Below, piece by piece: positions 1 to 9,086 of a stretch of DNA of 64,000 nt. Source of the stretch: Prolixibacteraceae bacterium (lineage in GTDB: Bacteria > Bacteroidota > Bacteroidia > Bacteroidales > Prolixibacteraceae). Within the stretch, counting starts at the first letter, position 1. Every line of letters starts with the position of its first letter. The stretch is from assembly GCA_028282705.1 (NCBI GenBank), contig JANQHI010000008.1, forward strand, positions 23,644-87,643. Direction: 5' to 3'. A program made the position numbers and the translations under genes. The notes under the pieces are model-generated. The model saw nothing but the letters and a program-made list of their open reading frames with translations, was not told the origin of the DNA and did no database searches.

Positions 1-1458
1 AAATAGTTCACTACTGCTTGAATAGTAATCCCACCTGTTCAAGGTTGAATACCCTGCTACATAAAAAGGCAATTGGAATGGGAAATCAATCCTTCCTCCA
101 AATTTGAAAGAGCTATAAAACCTTCCAAAGTAAATATTTGAACTAAGGGAATAAGCCCTGTCCCTGAATACCCTGTAATCAACCCCAAAGAAGCCCATGT
201 TAATAGGTTTGGTTGATACATTGCCTCCAACATTCACTTTCAGTTTGCTCTGTGGTTCTACTTTCAGGTGGACATCAAAATAGCCTGTTTCAGTATTGTA
301 ATAAGCAATGGGCCTCATTGATTTGATCTGCTCGTCAGCTACTAGTTTGAAATATTCTTTCTTAAATTCATCCAGGGTGAATGTATTGACTTTGTGTTTA
401 ATTGATTGTATGATATACCTCCTTTGGGTCGGGTCTGTAACACCTTCAACCTGTATGTTCTGGAATATTAACTTTGGCTTCCTGTTGTTAAAAGCCCTTC
501 TTTCCCTGTTTACTTCTTCCGGGGTTACCCTTCTGCTGATTATTGATTTTATGCTGTCAATGCGCCCTTCTGCAGTTTCTTCTCCAGCATTTTTTGTGAA
601 ATCAATTTTATCAAAGTCAAGCAACCCTACATTTTCAAATTTTGTTTCAAGGAGGATGCCCTCTCCTGCATCAATTGTATAATCTGTGGGGCGCATTACC
701 ATATTGGTAATTTGCTCCATAACATCATCTGTTTCAGGAGACCTGCTTCCATCAACAACCTTATGCCCAATAATAATATCAGGCTTAAATTCATCCTTCA
801 TAACATCTTTAGGGAAATTGTTGAAAATCCCTCCATCAAACATTAATTTGCCATCAATCTCAATGGCTTTAAAATATAGGGGTACTGTCATTGAAGCCCT
901 TATTGCAGCTCCCAGGTCACCACTTTTCAATATAACAGGTTCATTGTTGTAAACATCAGCAGCCACGCAACGGAAAGGTACCATCAATTGGTCAAAATTG
1001 TAACCACATATTGCATTGGTAGCAGCCAGTAATTCCATAAATGCAAAGTCCATTTGTTCCTGAGGGATCAAGTTGGTAGGCAAAAGTAGCTTTAGCTTAT
1101 CATCCTTTTTTTTCATGTTAAGCTCAATCCATCCAGGGTCAAGCTCTTGTTTTTTAAAAAAATACCTATATTCTTCCTGTATCTTCCCTGTTGACCAAAA
1201 ATAAAAAGCATCAGACTTAAACAAAGCTTCCATTTCGTCAGGTGAGTACCCAGAGGCATATAAAGCTCCTACAATTGCCCCAATAGAGGTTCCTGTTACA
1301 TAATCAATGGGGATATTGTTTTCTTCAAGAACCCTAATCACACCAATATGGGCAAGCCCTTTAGCACCTCCACCACTCAATACAAGGCCAACTTTTTGAG
1401 CATAGGAAAAAGTTGAACAAATCATAAATAAGATAACAAAACAGTAGTGTTTTTTCAT
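1..1458 (-). CDS. Patatin-like phospholipase with C-terminal outer-membrane barrel (partial, 3' end outside window)
   Basis: The frame is open from ATG at 1458 to the window edge (486 codons). It opens with a signal peptide ending in YAQ at about residue 21. The patatin domain shows the glycine-rich oxyanion loop SGGGAKG (28-34), the nucleophile elbow GTSIG (Ser58) and the catalytic DGG (Asp208). A POTRA-like segment (about 290-380) and the start of a beta-barrel follow, as in PlpD-type secreted lipases and related Bacteroidota proteins. From family knowledge it would be a serine/aspartate-dyad lipase either anchored in, or secreted through, its own outer-membrane barrel. The barrel is cut by the window edge, so its completeness is unknown. 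The family assignment is secure; the substrate is not known. Confidence 0.9.
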   Translation of the reverse strand, partial: MKKHYCFVILFMICSTFSYAQKVGLVLSGGGAKGLAHIGVIRVLEENNIPIDYVTGTSIGAIVGALYASGYSPDEMEALFKSDAFYFWSTGKIQEEYRYFFKKQELDPGWIELNMKKKDDKLKLLLPTNLIPQEQMDFAFMELLAATNAICGYNFDQLMVPFRCVAADVYNNEPVILKSGDLGAAIRASMTVPLYFKAIEIDGKLMFDGGIFNNFPKDVMKDEFKPDIIIGHKVVDGSRSPETDDVMEQITNMVMRPTDYTIDAGEGILLETKFENVGLLDFDKIDFTKNAGEETAEGRIDSIKSIISRRVTPEEVNRERRAFNNRKPKLIFQNIQVEGVTDPTQRRYIIQSIKHKVNTFTLDEFKKEYFKLVADEQIKSMRPIAYYNTETGYFDVHLKVEPQSKLKVNVGGNVSTKPINMGFFGVDYRVFRDRAYSLSSNIYFGRFYSSFKFGGRIDFPFQLPFYVAGYSTLNRWDYYSSSSELF

Positions 1459-1582
1459 GGCTGGTAAAACTGTTTTTGATTGTATCAAATTTACAAAATT
1501 GGGTTGATAAGAAAACCATGCAGGATGCCTTTAATTACTTTTATTTTACAGAATTAAAAGTAAAAATGCATTCTTGCCAATT

Positions 1583-2509
1583 TTAGGTTGATTCAACTTT
1601 GCTTTTCAAATTCTGGAAACCTTCACCAAGTATTTCTTTCACATCAGAAACGGTGATGAATGCATCAGGGTCTATTTTACTGATAAATTCTTCAAGGATT
1701 GCCACTTCACGCCTGCTCACTACTGTGTAGATCATATGCTTGTTTTCTCCAGTAAAGAGGCCTTGCCCTTCAATGTATGTCCCACCACGTTCAAGGTCAG
1801 TCAACAATTTATCCTTAATTTCCTGGTGTTTATTGGAAATGATCATCAGGGCTTTATTGTAGTCAGATCCCTCAAGGGTAAGGTCTATTGCCCTTCCTGT
1901 TATATAAATTACAATTAATGAATAGAGGGGGATATGCCAATCCTGAAATGCTACCAAAGCCATCAGCACAATTACTGAGTCAACATAGATCATCAGTTTT
2001 CCTAACTGTAGTTTGGTATATTTGGCCAATATCATGGCAATAATATCTGAGCCTCCGGAGGTAGCCCTTGATTTAAAGATCAGCCCAAGCCCAAAGCCAA
2101 CCAAAACACCACCAAATACACAAGATAACAGTACATCATTAACCAAAGGGGCATCACCAGATTCCCTCATAAAAGTAATCCCATCAATAAAAAATGAGGA
2201 AAGGACAAAACCAACAACAGTTTTTACACCAAACCTGGGGCCCAGAATTTTTATCCCAGCTATGGTAAGTGGGATATTCAACACAAGGCCAAACAGCCCA
2301 ATGGGTATACCATCTGGCCAAAAAGAAAATACCCCTTTGGTCATATGGTGGACAATAATAGCAATACCATAGACCCCTCCAGGAACGATTTTATGTGGGG
2401 AAATGAAGTATACAAAACCAGCTGCAAGGATAAATGAACCAACCAGTATTAGTAAATAATCAGTAAACCATTTTCTACTGAATAGCTTGTTGTTTGTTAG
2501 AAATGCCAT
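1583..2509 (-). CDS. YitT family membrane protein
   Basis: A 308-residue inner-membrane protein. The first ~210 residues hold five or six hydrophobic segments (DUF161/YitT region, with the typical glycine-rich stretch RATSGGSDIIA near residue 150). The last ~80 residues form a soluble DUF2179 domain (GGTYIEGQGLFTGENK and a following beta-alpha unit). The family is widespread in Firmicutes and Bacteroidota but its substrate is not established. It reads on the minus strand downstream of rplS, separated from it by a terminator at 2614-2641, so it probably has its own promoter in 2510-2600. The 11-bp inverted repeat ATGATTATCAT lies at 2561-2571 in that stretch. Confidence 0.85.
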   Translation of the reverse strand: MAFLTNNKLFSRKWFTDYLLILVGSFILAAGFVYFISPHKIVPGGVYGIAIIVHHMTKGVFSFWPDGIPIGLFGLVLNIPLTIAGIKILGPRFGVKTVVGFVLSSFFIDGITFMRESGDAPLVNDVLLSCVFGGVLVGFGLGLIFKSRATSGGSDIIAMILAKYTKLQLGKLMIYVDSVIVLMALVAFQDWHIPLYSLIVIYITGRAIDLTLEGSDYNKALMIISNKHQEIKDKLLTDLERGGTYIEGQGLFTGENKHMIYTVVSRREVAILEEFISKIDPDAFITVSDVKEILGEGFQNLKSKVEST

Positions 2510-2613
2510 GGCTCCAATTTTTTTTGCAAAGCAACAAAATTTAGTTGAATTAAATATTTGATGATTATCATGATTTTTAATAAATGGGTATAAGGGGCAA
2601 ATAGTGGGGCAAT

Positions 2614-2641
2614 AAAAAAGGCTCCCTAACTGGAAGCCTTT
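2614..2641 (-). terminator. Intrinsic terminator of rplS
   Basis: On the minus strand AAGGCT and AGCCTT arms pair around a short loop and are followed by a run of T (2614-2619 on the plus strand are A). It lies 21 nt after the rplS stop codon. Confidence 0.75.
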
Positions 2642-2661
2642 CTTGCAAAAGCATATATCTT

Positions 2662-3009
2662 TTAAAACCTTTTCTCTTTGATACGGGCTTTTTTACCTGT
2701 CAAGTCACGCAAGTAGAAAATCCTTTTCCTACGAACACTACCATGTTTGTTGATATCAATACCATCAATAAAAGGAGATGGAAATGGGAAAATCCTTTCA
2801 ACACCAACATTCCCTGACATTTTTCGAACTGTGAACGTTTTTGTTGACCCAGCACCTTTGATCTGGATAACAACCCCACGGAAGTTCTGTATCCTTTCTT
2901 TGTTGCCTTCTTTGATCTTATAATGTACTGTTACAGTGTCTCCTGCCTTAAAATCAGGAAGTTTGTTTTCAACAGTAAATGCGCTTTCAGCTACTTTAAT
3001 TAAATCCAT
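2662..3009 (-). CDS. rplS: 50S ribosomal protein L19
   Basis: A 115-residue protein of normal L19 length, with the family core FRAGDTV-like (here [16 protein letters not shown]), [16 protein letters not shown] and the basic C-terminal [21 protein letters not shown]19 sits at the interface of the 30S and 50S subunits. The gene stands alone, without the rimM/trmD partners of many bacteria. It has a good promoter at 3088-3117, a roughly 70-nt leader holding a perfect 12-nt palindrome, and a clear terminator, so it appears to be a monocistronic unit. Confidence 0.97.
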   Translation of the reverse strand: MDLIKVAESAFTVENKLPDFKAGDTVTVHYKIKEGNKERIQNFRGVVIQIKGAGSTKTFTVRKMSGNVGVERIFPFPSPFIDGIDINKHGSVRRKRIFYLRDLTGKKARIKEKRF

Positions 3010-3046
3010 TATTTTTAAGATTTTAATTCATATTGGCAATGTAATC

Positions 3047-3058
3047 AGCCAATTGGCT
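3047..3058 (-). promoter_or_regulatory. Palindrome in the rplS 5' leader
   Basis: AGCCAATTGGCT is a perfect 12-nt palindrome lying 38 nt upstream of the rplS start and inside the predicted leader RNA. Flanking bases (TAATC / TTGGCAAT) may add pairing. It is a candidate autoregulatory hairpin or protein site; that role is inference. Confidence 0.35.
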
Positions 3059-3087
3059 AATAAGAGATTGCTATTTTAAATTCCGCG

Positions 3088-3117
3088 CAAAATTAGTATT
3101 TTTTTTAACACCACAAA
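3088..3117 (-). promoter_or_regulatory. Bacteroidota-type promoter of rplS
   Basis: On the minus strand TTTG (3114-3117) is separated by 18 nt from TAATTTTG (3088-3095), matching the Bacteroidota -33 TTTG / -7 TAnnTTTG consensus. Transcription would start near 3081. Confidence 0.65.
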
Positions 3118-3154
3118 CATTTTCTTAATAAAGAAAAAGGTAAAATGGTAGTTT

Positions 3155-4849
3155 TTAATGGGCTCCTTCACCTAAGACCTTAAAATGGTCTCCAGTACTT
3201 TTCACAATGGCTTTATACCACCAATCAGGATATCCTAGTTGTAATGGTCCTGGGCATATACCTGTTTCAGTACGCTCAAATTTGCCATCTTTTTCCTTTT
3301 TTATGTTGCCATCCATGTATTTGACCAAAAGGTATTGGCCAAGCTCTTTCCACCTTTTTGTCATCGAGTTTGCTTCATTTACTGAATATTCTGAGAGGAA
3401 TTGCCTAGCTTTTTCTTCTCCTTGAGAGTTGAATAATGTTTCTGCAGCTTTATCAATAACCGGGACAAAAGCAACAAACTTGTCTTCTAATTCTTTTTGC
3501 ACCTTTTGCACATCAACAATCATATCACTATAACGCAAATAGGCAAAGTTTGTGACAAAATTAAATGCCCAGAAAGCAGAAGTTTCACTGTAAGTGAGCA
3601 TGTCTCCATTTCCAACTTCAAAGCATTCAGGTATTTCTGTGATCCCACAATACATAGGTGCATAACATGTGCTGTATGCATCATCAACACCAAACCAAAG
3701 GATTCCACCAATTGGGTCAGGCAGCCATCCACGGCATTGTGCCACAAATGAAAAGCCTGTTTGTTGTGTTGATATAGCCCTCTCATTGCAGTACTTTACA
3801 GAGTCAACTTCCCAGTATAACCCCCTCCACCTGTAAGGCAGCTTATAAGGACCTGCTCCAATATCTTGGGTCATATCCAGTTCAGTGCCTTCAAAATGGT
3901 CACGCATCATATCCATAACATCCTGGACAGCTAACTTTTTATCAGCTTTAATCCATAAAGGCATCCTATTGGTAGGGAAGTTGTTTTCGCCACCATGCTT
4001 AACTATCCCCTTTGCATATTCAGTATATTGCTCCATTCCACTGGCTACTTTATTGAAACCAGCCCATACACGTGCATCACAAAAACGTGCACCACCAAAA
4101 TCAACAGGTGCATACACGTCAGAAAAACTAAAATCTTTGTTTTTCCCATCAAACCAGCCCTTTTCACGGGCAAAAGAGATCACATCTTTTGAATACACAC
4201 AATTTTTTGGGTCATTTAAAGGGAAAGTAGTGATTCTTGCCTGGTTGGCATGCCCACTAATATAACCATCAGGTACTTTTACAGCTACCCATACAGCACC
4301 TTTCTCACCTTCACCTTTGCCAATCATTTCCAATATCCAAACCTCATTAGGGTCAGCAATTGAGAAAGATTCACCAGAACTGTAATATCCATACTTTTCA
4401 ACTAAATCACCCATAACCTTAATAGCTTCACGGGCAGTTTTAGCGCGTTGTAAAGTAACATATATAAGGCTTCCATAATCCATAATGGCACCTGGTTGTT
4501 TGCCCAATTCTTTGCGCCCACCATATGTAGTTTCGCCAATGGCTAGCTGGTATTCATTCATATTACCAATAACACTATAGGTATGAGGAACTTCTTCAAT
4601 TTTACCAAGGTATTTGCCAGTGTCCCATTCATAAATATCCCTCATTGTACCTGCAGGGTGGTCAGCAGCAGGTTGGTAGTAAAGTTCTCCATATAAAGTG
4701 TGTGAGTCAGCAGCATATGTTATCATGGTAGAACCATCAACTGAAGCTCCTTTAGTTACCAGGAAATTGGTACACCCATTTGATACCTGGGTATTCCATA
4801 AAACAAGAACCATAAACAACCCCAGGAATAAGCTTAATTTTTTAGTCAT
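3155..4849 (-). CDS. Secreted C69-family dipeptidase (PepD-like)
   Basis: The ATG at 4849 is chosen over an upstream TTG because it begins a clean signal peptide (MTKKLSLFLGLFMVLVLW...). The mature protein would start at Cys26 in the motif NG-CTNFLVTKGASVDGS. In peptidase family C69 this Cys becomes the N-terminal nucleophile after processing, and here the signal peptidase cut could itself expose it. Further C69 marks are GRKELG (near residue 110), the AREAI segment and a YSSGESFSIADPNEVWILEM block around 170-190. Length is 564 residues, normal for the larger members. The predicted role is hydrolysis of dipeptides outside the cytoplasm. The next gene upstream is an M23 peptidase, also exported. 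Confidence 0.88.
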   Translation of the reverse strand: MTKKLSLFLGLFMVLVLWNTQVSNGCTNFLVTKGASVDGSTMITYAADSHTLYGELYYQPAADHPAGTMRDIYEWDTGKYLGKIEEVPHTYSVIGNMNEYQLAIGETTYGGRKELGKQPGAIMDYGSLIYVTLQRAKTAREAIKVMGDLVEKYGYYSSGESFSIADPNEVWILEMIGKGEGEKGAVWVAVKVPDGYISGHANQARITTFPLNDPKNCVYSKDVISFAREKGWFDGKNKDFSFSDVYAPVDFGGARFCDARVWAGFNKVASGMEQYTEYAKGIVKHGGENNFPTNRMPLWIKADKKLAVQDVMDMMRDHFEGTELDMTQDIGAGPYKLPYRWRGLYWEVDSVKYCNERAISTQQTGFSFVAQCRGWLPDPIGGILWFGVDDAYSTCYAPMYCGITEIPECFEVGNGDMLTYSETSAFWAFNFVTNFAYLRYSDMIVDVQKVQKELEDKFVAFVPVIDKAAETLFNSQGEEKARQFLSEYSVNEANSMTKRWKELGQYLLVKYMDGNIKKEKDGKFERTETGICPGPLQLGYPDWWYKAIVKSTGDHFKVLGEGAH

Positions 4850-4879
4850 ATCATTTAGTTTTAAATTTTTCGCAAACAA

Positions 4880-4907
4880 CAAATATAATTATTTACATCA
4901 TTGGCAA
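4880..4907 (-). promoter_or_regulatory. Candidate promoter of the C69 peptidase gene
   Basis: On the minus strand TTG (4905-4907) is followed after 17 nt by TATATTTG (4880-4887), a full match to TAnnTTTG. Transcription would begin near 4874, about 25 nt before the ATG at 4849. Confidence 0.5.
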
Positions 4908-4948
4908 GTAATGACAAAGGTCTTGTTTGGGGATTTTATAGGCATACA

Positions 4949-6652
4949 TTATTTGAAAAAGGTGGCTTTATATTCTGCCTGGTTGTTTTTATTATCAACT
5001 ACAACCAGGTTAATGATATGTTGTTTTTTAAACTCCAACTTTTTAGGGTCAATATGGTATGTTATCAGGGAGTTTTTTGCATCATATTCAAACAAAGCCC
5101 ATTTCCCATCAATGGTACCTGTGTATGATTTTACCCCTGAAAATGAGTCAGAGATTTTAAACCTGATCCTTGATGGTTCTGTAAGTGTTTTTTTACTTCT
5201 TATACTTAAAGGTTTAATGGTTGGTGGGATGGTGTCAATTGTAACTACATAGTCGCCAAAATTCCTGATTGAAGAACTTACCCAACCATTTTCTGTGGCT
5301 CCTCCTGCTGAAGATAATTTACCTGTTTTGGAGTTTCTGGTTGCCAAAAGGGCTTTAGTTTCTAATCCTTTAGGAAGGTTTTGGGGTTTTATGGACAATT
5401 CCAAAGATTTATGGATAGGGGTTTCAGGAATATGGACCTGATGTACCCTTGAAAATATCATTGAATCTTCTAAGTCCATGAATGTATCATATTTAAATTC
5501 AATGTTATCATAAAAAGACCCAGGTTTTCCAGAGAGCTTAAGTTCTGGGGTAGTAAACTCAAAAGGCTCATTATATGCAAACACCATATCATGTGTGTGT
5601 TTATTTTTTTTGAAGTTTTTTACCTTCCCTGTTACTTGAAAAACCAAGGTTGATAAATTGCCATTAGAATCTTTGATCCTGATTTCAACTTGGTGCTTTT
5701 TTTCATCATTAAATGTTAAAATACCATCCTGTTCCCCATAGATGCCTAGCTTATTCCCAGGTTGCTTCCATGCTTTTTGGTATCTATGGTGGCTGTTTTT
5801 ATATTCTCCATAATCAATGTGGCTGTTGATATACCTGGTTTTGTCAAACGAAAAACACTCAAGCTGGTAGGAGAACTGTTCTTTGCCATCAACCAGCAGT
5901 TGTAAATAGTTAATGCCACATTTGCTCCATGTTCCATCAATATAATCAACAGTTTCAACAGCAATACCAATATTTTCAAAAACAGGGATCACAGGATTGT
6001 TCTTTAAATGGTACTTACCATCATAATAAATGGTTCTATATTTTCTGGGTGAATGGCTATAATTCACATGAGAGTTGTTATTTAATGGGCTAACCATTAT
6101 GCTCAGGAATTTTGGGTGCATTGAATCCTTAATTTTAAAACCTAGCTTCACAGGGTTAATAGGTTCCTGGGTTTTGGTATCCCTGATTTCAAAATGGAGG
6201 TGGGGGCCTCCTGAACCACCTGTATTGCCTGAGTAAGCAATTAACTCTCCTTTTTTTAAGGGAAACATTCCAAGGGGTATTTGCAGGTCAACCTTAAAAC
6301 TTTCTTTTTTATATTGGATATTTTTGACATATTCCTGGATGTCATCCCTAAACCTGGAAAGATGCCCATAAACAGAAGTAGTACCATTGGGATGGTTAAT
6401 ATACAAGGCATGGCCAAAGCCAAAAGGAGAAACTACAATCCTTGAGATATAACCATCTGCTGTACTTAATACATCTAGCCCTGTCCTTCCTTCTGTCCTA
6501 AAATCAATCCCTGAATGAAAGTGGCTTGAACGCAACTCAGCAAAACTCCCTGTAACCAGAAGTGGTATATCAAGCGGTTCTGAGTAGTATTTTTCCTGCC
6601 CTACTAAACCCCCATAAACCATGATTAAAATAATAACTACCAATAACCTCAT
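4949..6652 (-). CDS. M23 (LytM-type) metallopeptidase with C-terminal beta domains
   Basis: The ATG at 6652 begins a hydrophobic signal peptide (MRLLVVIILIMVYGGLVGQ); an in-frame TTG four codons earlier is less likely. The peptidase domain has HFHSGIDFR (His46, Asp50) and, about 110 residues later, HLHFEIRD: the LytM zinc ligands H-x3-D and H-x-H. Residues from about 190 on are beta-rich and end in an Ig-like domain (DTIPPTIKPLSIRSK, then a repeat with DSFSGVKSYTG). Members of this group cut or remodel peptidoglycan cross-links, or act as scaffolds. All zinc ligands are present, so activity is expected. The exact cross-link cannot be told. Confidence 0.9.
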   Translation of the reverse strand: MRLLVVIILIMVYGGLVGQEKYYSEPLDIPLLVTGSFAELRSSHFHSGIDFRTEGRTGLDVLSTADGYISRIVVSPFGFGHALYINHPNGTTSVYGHLSRFRDDIQEYVKNIQYKKESFKVDLQIPLGMFPLKKGELIAYSGNTGGSGGPHLHFEIRDTKTQEPINPVKLGFKIKDSMHPKFLSIMVSPLNNNSHVNYSHSPRKYRTIYYDGKYHLKNNPVIPVFENIGIAVETVDYIDGTWSKCGINYLQLLVDGKEQFSYQLECFSFDKTRYINSHIDYGEYKNSHHRYQKAWKQPGNKLGIYGEQDGILTFNDEKKHQVEIRIKDSNGNLSTLVFQVTGKVKNFKKNKHTHDMVFAYNEPFEFTTPELKLSGKPGSFYDNIEFKYDTFMDLEDSMIFSRVHQVHIPETPIHKSLELSIKPQNLPKGLETKALLATRNSKTGKLSSAGGATENGWVSSSIRNFGDYVVTIDTIPPTIKPLSIRSKKTLTEPSRIRFKISDSFSGVKSYTGTIDGKWALFEYDAKNSLITYHIDPKKLEFKKQHIINLVVVDNKNNQAEYKATFFK

Positions 6653-6752
6653 AATATATTTCAATGTTTATTAAAGCTGCAAATATAGCGGATAACCCTG
6701 CACTTATTTACTTGTAACGTAAATTTACATTTTTTCAGTATTGTAAAAATAT

Positions 6753-6760
6753 TAACTTTG
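6753..6760 (+). promoter_or_regulatory. Candidate -7 element of the coil-zapA operon
   Basis: TAACTTTG matches TAnnTTTG 20 nt before the first start codon. The -33 position 19 nt upstream reads TTTT instead of TTTG, so the box is imperfect. Confidence 0.45.
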
Positions 6761-6780
6761 TTCTTTGAAATGCAGCATTT

Positions 6781-7074
6781 ATGAACGAGGGACATCGTTT
6801 GATTGTTAAAGAATTTAAAGGGAAAATTGCTGAATTGATGGCTAGGTTTAATGGACTGGAAGCTGAAAAAAAGCAGTTGAAAAATGAATTAGCAGAATTG
6901 CAAAAACAAATTGAAGTTCTTGAGCATGAGAAGGCTACCCTTGAAAATAAATATGAAAATTTAAAAATTGCTAAATTAGTCAGTGCTGATTATAACGATA
7001 ATCAGGCTGCAAAGCAAAAAATAAATAAACTTTTGCGGGAAATTGATAATTGTATTGCATTACTGAATAAGTAA
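6781..7074 (+). CDS. Small coiled-coil protein upstream of zapA (ZapB-like candidate)
   Basis: A 97-residue protein that is almost entirely a heptad coiled coil (about residues 8-60, rich in E, K, L and A, with no Pro), followed by a short helical tail. It has no signal peptide or membrane segment. It is 6 nt upstream of zapA in the same direction and so is co-transcribed with it. Size, coiled-coil nature and partnership resemble ZapB, the coiled-coil partner of ZapA in proteobacteria, but no sequence homology to ZapB can be claimed from reading. The most cautious label is a conserved coiled-coil protein of the cell-division locus. Confidence 0.7.
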   Translation: MNEGHRLIVKEFKGKIAELMARFNGLEAEKKQLKNELAELQKQIEVLEHEKATLENKYENLKIAKLVSADYNDNQAAKQKINKLLREIDNCIALLNK

Positions 7075-7080
7075 TGTTGA

Positions 7081-7377
7081 ATGATGAAAGATAAACTTTC
7101 AATAAATATAAAGATTGGTAGCAGGATTTATCCCATTTCTATCAATCGTGAAGAAGAAGAGAGATACAGGATCGCTGCAAAAATGTTAAATGAAACGGTC
7201 AACCAGTACCGTGAGCAATTTAACAATAGCGACACTCAAGACATATTGGCAATGGCTGCTTTTCAATTTGTTTTAAAATATGTTGATGTAGAGCAGAAAA
7301 ATGATCAAGAATCTCTTTTAGATGCTATTGAGGATGTAAATGACGAAATTACTGATTTTTTAAAAGAAAAGAGTTAG
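7081..7377 (+). CDS. zapA: Cell division protein ZapA
   Basis: A 98-residue protein with the ZapA N-terminal fold (INIKIGSRIYPISINREEEERYRIAAKMLNE) and the C-terminal helix that forms the dimer coiled coil (LAMAAFQFVLKYVDVEQ). ZapA binds and bundles FtsZ filaments at the division site. It directly follows the coiled-coil gene and precedes a structured RNA candidate and rny. Confidence 0.88.
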   Translation: MMKDKLSINIKIGSRIYPISINREEEERYRIAAKMLNETVNQYREQFNNSDTQDILAMAAFQFVLKYVDVEQKNDQESLLDAIEDVNDEITDFLKEKS

Positions 7378-7381
7378 TAAT

Positions 7382-7465
7382 TAGTTTGCAAATATATTAT
7401 CAAAGACCGCATTTTATTAGTTTTCAGGCATTTATGCTGGACTAACAACTTGCGGATTTTTTATT
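7382..7465 (+). ncRNA. ssrS: Candidate 6S-type RNA (6S-Flavo-like) between zapA and rny
   Basis: The 109-nt gap between zapA and rny folds as one long imperfect rod. CCGCA (7407-7411) pairs with TGCGG (7451-7455), TTAGT (7417-7421) with ACTAA (7441-7445), and GCA (7428-7430) with TGC (7435-7437) around a 4-nt loop. Asymmetric internal loops separate the helices, and six of the seven bases after the closing stem are T. A short rod with a central bubble is the shape of 6S RNA, which mimics an open promoter. From memory, a short 6S-Flavo family is known in Bacteroidota and lies beside zapA in several genomes. The alternative is a long zapA terminator. Confidence 0.5.
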
Positions 7466-7486
7466 TATTAACTAAAAATACACTAT

Positions 7487-9043
7487 ATGGTAGAATATAT
7501 AATTGGTGGAATAGCAGGATTTGTAGGAGGAGGTATACTTGCCTATTTTATCTGGGACAATGCTATTAAATCGAAAAAAAAGAAGATACTAGGTGAAGCT
7601 CAAACTGAAGGAGAAGTAATAAAAAAAGATAAAATATTACAAGCAAAGGAGAAGTTCCTTCAGTTAAAAAGCGACCACGAAAAATACATTAATGAAAAAA
7701 ATGGCAAAATAGCTGGTTTCGAAAATAAACTGAAGCAAAGGGAAACTTCAATAAACCAAAATAGGGAGGATTTAAATAGGAAGGTTAAAGAGTTTGAGTC
7801 TACAAAAAGAGAAGTTGAAGCAATTCGTGAAAATTTGAATGCCCAAATCAGGGTAATTGAATCAAAAAATGAAGAATTGGAAAAACTTCATAGGCAGCAA
7901 GTTGACCAGCTTGAGGAAATTTCGGGAATGTCAGCAGAAGATGCTAAGTCCCAATTGATTGAATCTTTAAAAGAGGAAGCCAAAACTGAGGCTATGTCAT
8001 ATGTTAATGAAATAGTTGAAGAGGCAAAGCAAAATGCCAATAAAGAGGCCAAAAAGATTGTTATCAAAAGCGTCCAAAGGGTTGCAACAGAAACAGCCAT
8101 TGAAAATGCAGTAACTATTTTCCATATTGAAAATGATGAAATAAAAGGGCGCATTATTGGGCGTGAAGGTAGGAACATAAGGGCATTGGAAGCAGCCACT
8201 GGTGTTGAGATCATAGTTGATGATACCCCTGAAGCAATTGTCCTTTCTGCATTTGACCCTGCACGCAGGGAAGTAGCACGTTTGGCATTGCATCAGCTTG
8301 TTACTGATGGTAGGATACACCCTGCACGTATTGAGGAGGTTGTAGAAAAAGTTAAGAAGCAAATTGAAGAGGAAATTATTGAAACAGGGAAACGTACAAC
8401 AATTGACCTGGGCATCCATGGTTTGCATCCTGAGCTGGTAAGGATGGTGGGGAAAATGAAGTATCGTTCATCATATGGGCAAAACCTGTTGCAGCATTCA
8501 CGCGAAGTAGCTAACCTTTGCGCTATTATGGCTTCAGAATTGGGATTAAACCCTAAAAAAGCTAAAAGGGCTGGTCTACTGCATGATATTGGGAAAGTGC
8601 CAGATGATGAGCCAGAATTACCACACGCAGTGCTAGGGATGAAATTGGCTGAAAAATATAAAGAAAAGCCTGATGTTTGCAATGCCATTGGGGCTCACCA
8701 TGATGAAGTGGAAATGCAGACACTTCTGGCGCCAATTGTACAAGTATGTGATGCTATATCAGGAGCAAGGCCTGGTGCTAGGAGAGAGGTTGTTGAATCA
8801 TATATCAAGAGGTTAAAAGACCTTGAAGATTTGGCATTATCTTACCCAGGGGTGATGAAAACATATGCTATCCAGGCAGGGCGCGAGTTACGTGTTATAG
8901 CTGGTGCTGAAAAACTTTCAGATAAAGATGCTGACCAACTGTCATATGATATTGCTAAAAGGATACAGGATGAAATGACTTATCCGGGCCAAATAAAAAT
9001 AACTGTAATCAGGGAGACGCGAGCTGTAAGTTACGCAAAATAA
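7487..9043 (+). CDS. rny: Ribonuclease Y
   Basis: A 518-residue membrane-anchored endoribonuclease. Residues 5-25 form the single membrane helix, about 30-200 a long coiled coil, about 215-270 the KH RNA-binding domain ([17 protein letters not shown]) and about 330-425 the HD domain with LLHDIGKV as the metal-binding His-Asp. It starts mRNA decay in organisms lacking RNase E. It follows the structured RNA candidate and ends at a strong terminator. Length and all domains are normal. Confidence 0.97.
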   Translation: MVEYIIGGIAGFVGGGILAYFIWDNAIKSKKKKILGEAQTEGEVIKKDKILQAKEKFLQLKSDHEKYINEKNGKIAGFENKLKQRETSINQNREDLNRKVKEFESTKREVEAIRENLNAQIRVIESKNEELEKLHRQQVDQLEEISGMSAEDAKSQLIESLKEEAKTEAMSYVNEIVEEAKQNANKEAKKIVIKSVQRVATETAIENAVTIFHIENDEIKGRIIGREGRNIRALEAATGVEIIVDDTPEAIVLSAFDPARREVARLALHQLVTDGRIHPARIEEVVEKVKKQIEEEIIETGKRTTIDLGIHGLHPELVRMVGKMKYRSSYGQNLLQHSREVANLCAIMASELGLNPKKAKRAGLLHDIGKVPDDEPELPHAVLGMKLAEKYKEKPDVCNAIGAHHDEVEMQTLLAPIVQVCDAISGARPGARREVVESYIKRLKDLEDLALSYPGVMKTYAIQAGRELRVIAGAEKLSDKDADQLSYDIAKRIQDEMTYPGQIKITVIRETRAVSYAK

Positions 9044-9048
9044 ATCCA

Positions 9049-9086
9049 CAAAAAATGCCGGGCTAAATTAGCCAGGCATTTTTTTT
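9049..9086. terminator. Bidirectional terminator between rny and the SirB1-like gene
   Basis: AAAAATGCC and GGCATTTTTTT arms with an inner GGCT/AGCC stem and an AAATT loop, with A-runs before and T-runs after, serve both converging genes. Confidence 0.85.

Noticed and set aside
2561..2571. Fur box upstream of the YitT gene
   Set aside because: ATGATTATCAT matches only the core of a Fur site. The gene has no known link to iron, and an 11-mer in AT-rich DNA is weak evidence.
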